From the NCBI GenBank assembly GCA_051305935.1, contig JBPPMG010000127.1:1-21295 (forward strand): 21,295 nt of DNA, in the 5' to 3' direction. Position numbers and translations under genes: made by a program. Of this stretch, positions 20,734 to 21,295 are shown piece by piece (the stretch's first letter is position 1; each line of letters opens with the position of its first letter). This DNA is from JACPDH01 sp051305935. Lineage in GTDB: Bacteria; Acidobacteriota; Thermoanaerobaculia; Gp7-AA8. The notes below the pieces were generated by a model, which saw only the letters and a list, made by a program, of their open reading frames with translations, ran no database searches and was not told the origin of the DNA.

Positions 20734-21295
20734 TAGAACGCGAAGCGAAAGCCTGCCAGGAGAGAGAGCTGTTCGGACTCCTCCCCACTGGCTTCTGCGA
20801 TGCTGTCGGTCTCTCCAACGAGGACCTGGGAGCGAACGCCGAAATACGGAGCAAACTCGCGCTTGATCTCATAACGCAGGCGCAGGTCGAGCTTGACGTC
20901 AGTCATCCCCGCGCCAAGGCTTCGTTCGGGAATGTCCTGGAAGGCAACTCCCACTTCGGCCCGCGGCTGAAGCACGAGGCGCTGGGTGATCCGGAGGTCA
21001 TACTCGGCTTCGATCTCGAGGGTGACATCACCGTCCTCGGAGATGTAGAGCGAGTTATCAAGCTCGAACTTGTAGGGGGCCAGGCCCTGCAGCGCGATCA
21101 CGCCGGACCACCGGTCTTCGTAGTCGTCGTTACGCCAATCGTTGGCGTATTGCGCGCCGACCTGAAAGTCCCAGAACGGCGTGATCAAGCGAGAATAGAG
21201 CAGATCGGTTTCCGTCTCCCCCTCATCCGGACCGTCGAAGACCGCCTTGCCCTCGTTCTTCCACCAGAACTTGTTGAAGTCGCCGCCGATCCAGC
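20733..21295 (-). CDS. copB: Copper resistance protein B (CopB), C-terminal part; 5' end outside the window
   Basis: The frame is open from the window edge to a TAG at 20733-20735 and gives about 187 residues. It carries the CopB signature: WIGGDFNKFWWKNEG at the edge, then ETDLLYSRLITPFWDFQVGAQY, followed by alternating beta strands (LDNSLYISEDGDVTLEIEAEY, RLVLQPRAEVGVAF, DVKLDLRLRYEIKREFAPYFGV) and the terminal aromatic residue of GFRFAF. It is an outer-membrane beta-barrel protein implicated in copper sequestration or export, usually encoded next to the periplasmic multicopper oxidase CopA, which would be expected beyond the window. The TTG at 21188 is internal, not the start, because the family-conserved residues continue upstream of it. 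Confidence 0.92.
   Translation of the reverse strand, partial: WIGGDFNKFWWKNEGKAVFDGPDEGETETDLLYSRLITPFWDFQVGAQYANDWRNDDYEDRWSGVIALQGLAPYKFELDNSLYISEDGDVTLEIEAEYDLRITQRLVLQPRAEVGVAFQDIPERSLGAGMTDVKLDLRLRYEIKREFAPYFGVRSQVLVGETDSIAEASGEESEQLSLLAGFRFAF

Noticed and set aside
1..21295. tRNA, rRNA, riboswitch or intact transposase genes
   Set aside because: I looked for the usual conserved elements in the intergenic stretches and saw none; a covariance-model scan would settle small RNAs.

Overview
The window is GC-rich chromosomal DNA, densely coding, with no rRNA, tRNA, CRISPR array, intact transposase or phage gene that I can recognise. Several traits suggest an Acidobacteriota-like soil or sediment bacterium. 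These are cytosolic wHTH-FlgO/TPR regulators, a secreted M1 peptidase of the 'GQSWP' type, small XRE or winged-helix regulators paired with membrane proteins, and intergenic REP-like palindromes. The taxonomic assignment is inference only; no marker gene is present.

Layout. (1) 1-840: a hexanucleotide repeat at the window edge, then a plus-strand ExoD-family membrane protein. (2) 887-4035, minus strand: uppS (cis-prenyltransferase) translationally coupled to a geranylgeranyl-reductase-like flavoenzyme, then a REP-like inverted pair, then a six-TM membrane protein overlapping a winged-helix regulator. A nearly identical palindrome (ACTTTG-N5-CAAAGT core) lies at the head of both the uppS pair and the regulator pair, so they look like one small regulon. 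(3) 4068-10460, minus strand: a CysK-like PLP enzyme downstream of a tightly coupled signalling operon. The operon encodes a periplasmic-solute-sensing histidine kinase, a single-domain receiver, and a REC-GAF-PAS-GGDEF-EAL protein, with ATGA overlaps at both junctions. (4) 10666-14242: a secreted YciI-like protein, a convergent YdeI-family protein, and a secreted M1 metallopeptidase. (5) 14243-14748: a decayed GspG-like pseudopilin fragment and an AT-rich promoter with an inverted repeat. (6) 14749-17178, plus strand: a small membrane protein, an XRE regulator and a secreted serine hydrolase with a tandem DUF3471-like duplication, in a probable operon. (7) 17179-17447: intergenic repeats. (8) 17448-20311: a divergent pair, a Rv2258c-type methyltransferase (minus) and a wHTH-FlgO-TPR regulator (plus). 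(9) 20312-21295: repeat-rich spacer, a possible 37-codon membrane peptide, and the C-terminal part of CopB running off the window.

The most interesting items are the candidate wHTH/membrane-protein regulon that appears to control polyprenol synthesis and reduction, the gspG-like pseudogene that a simple ORF scan misses, the XRE/membrane/serine-hydrolase cassette with its candidate operator, and a family of short intergenic elements present twice in the window (about 17237-17310 and 20356-20430).
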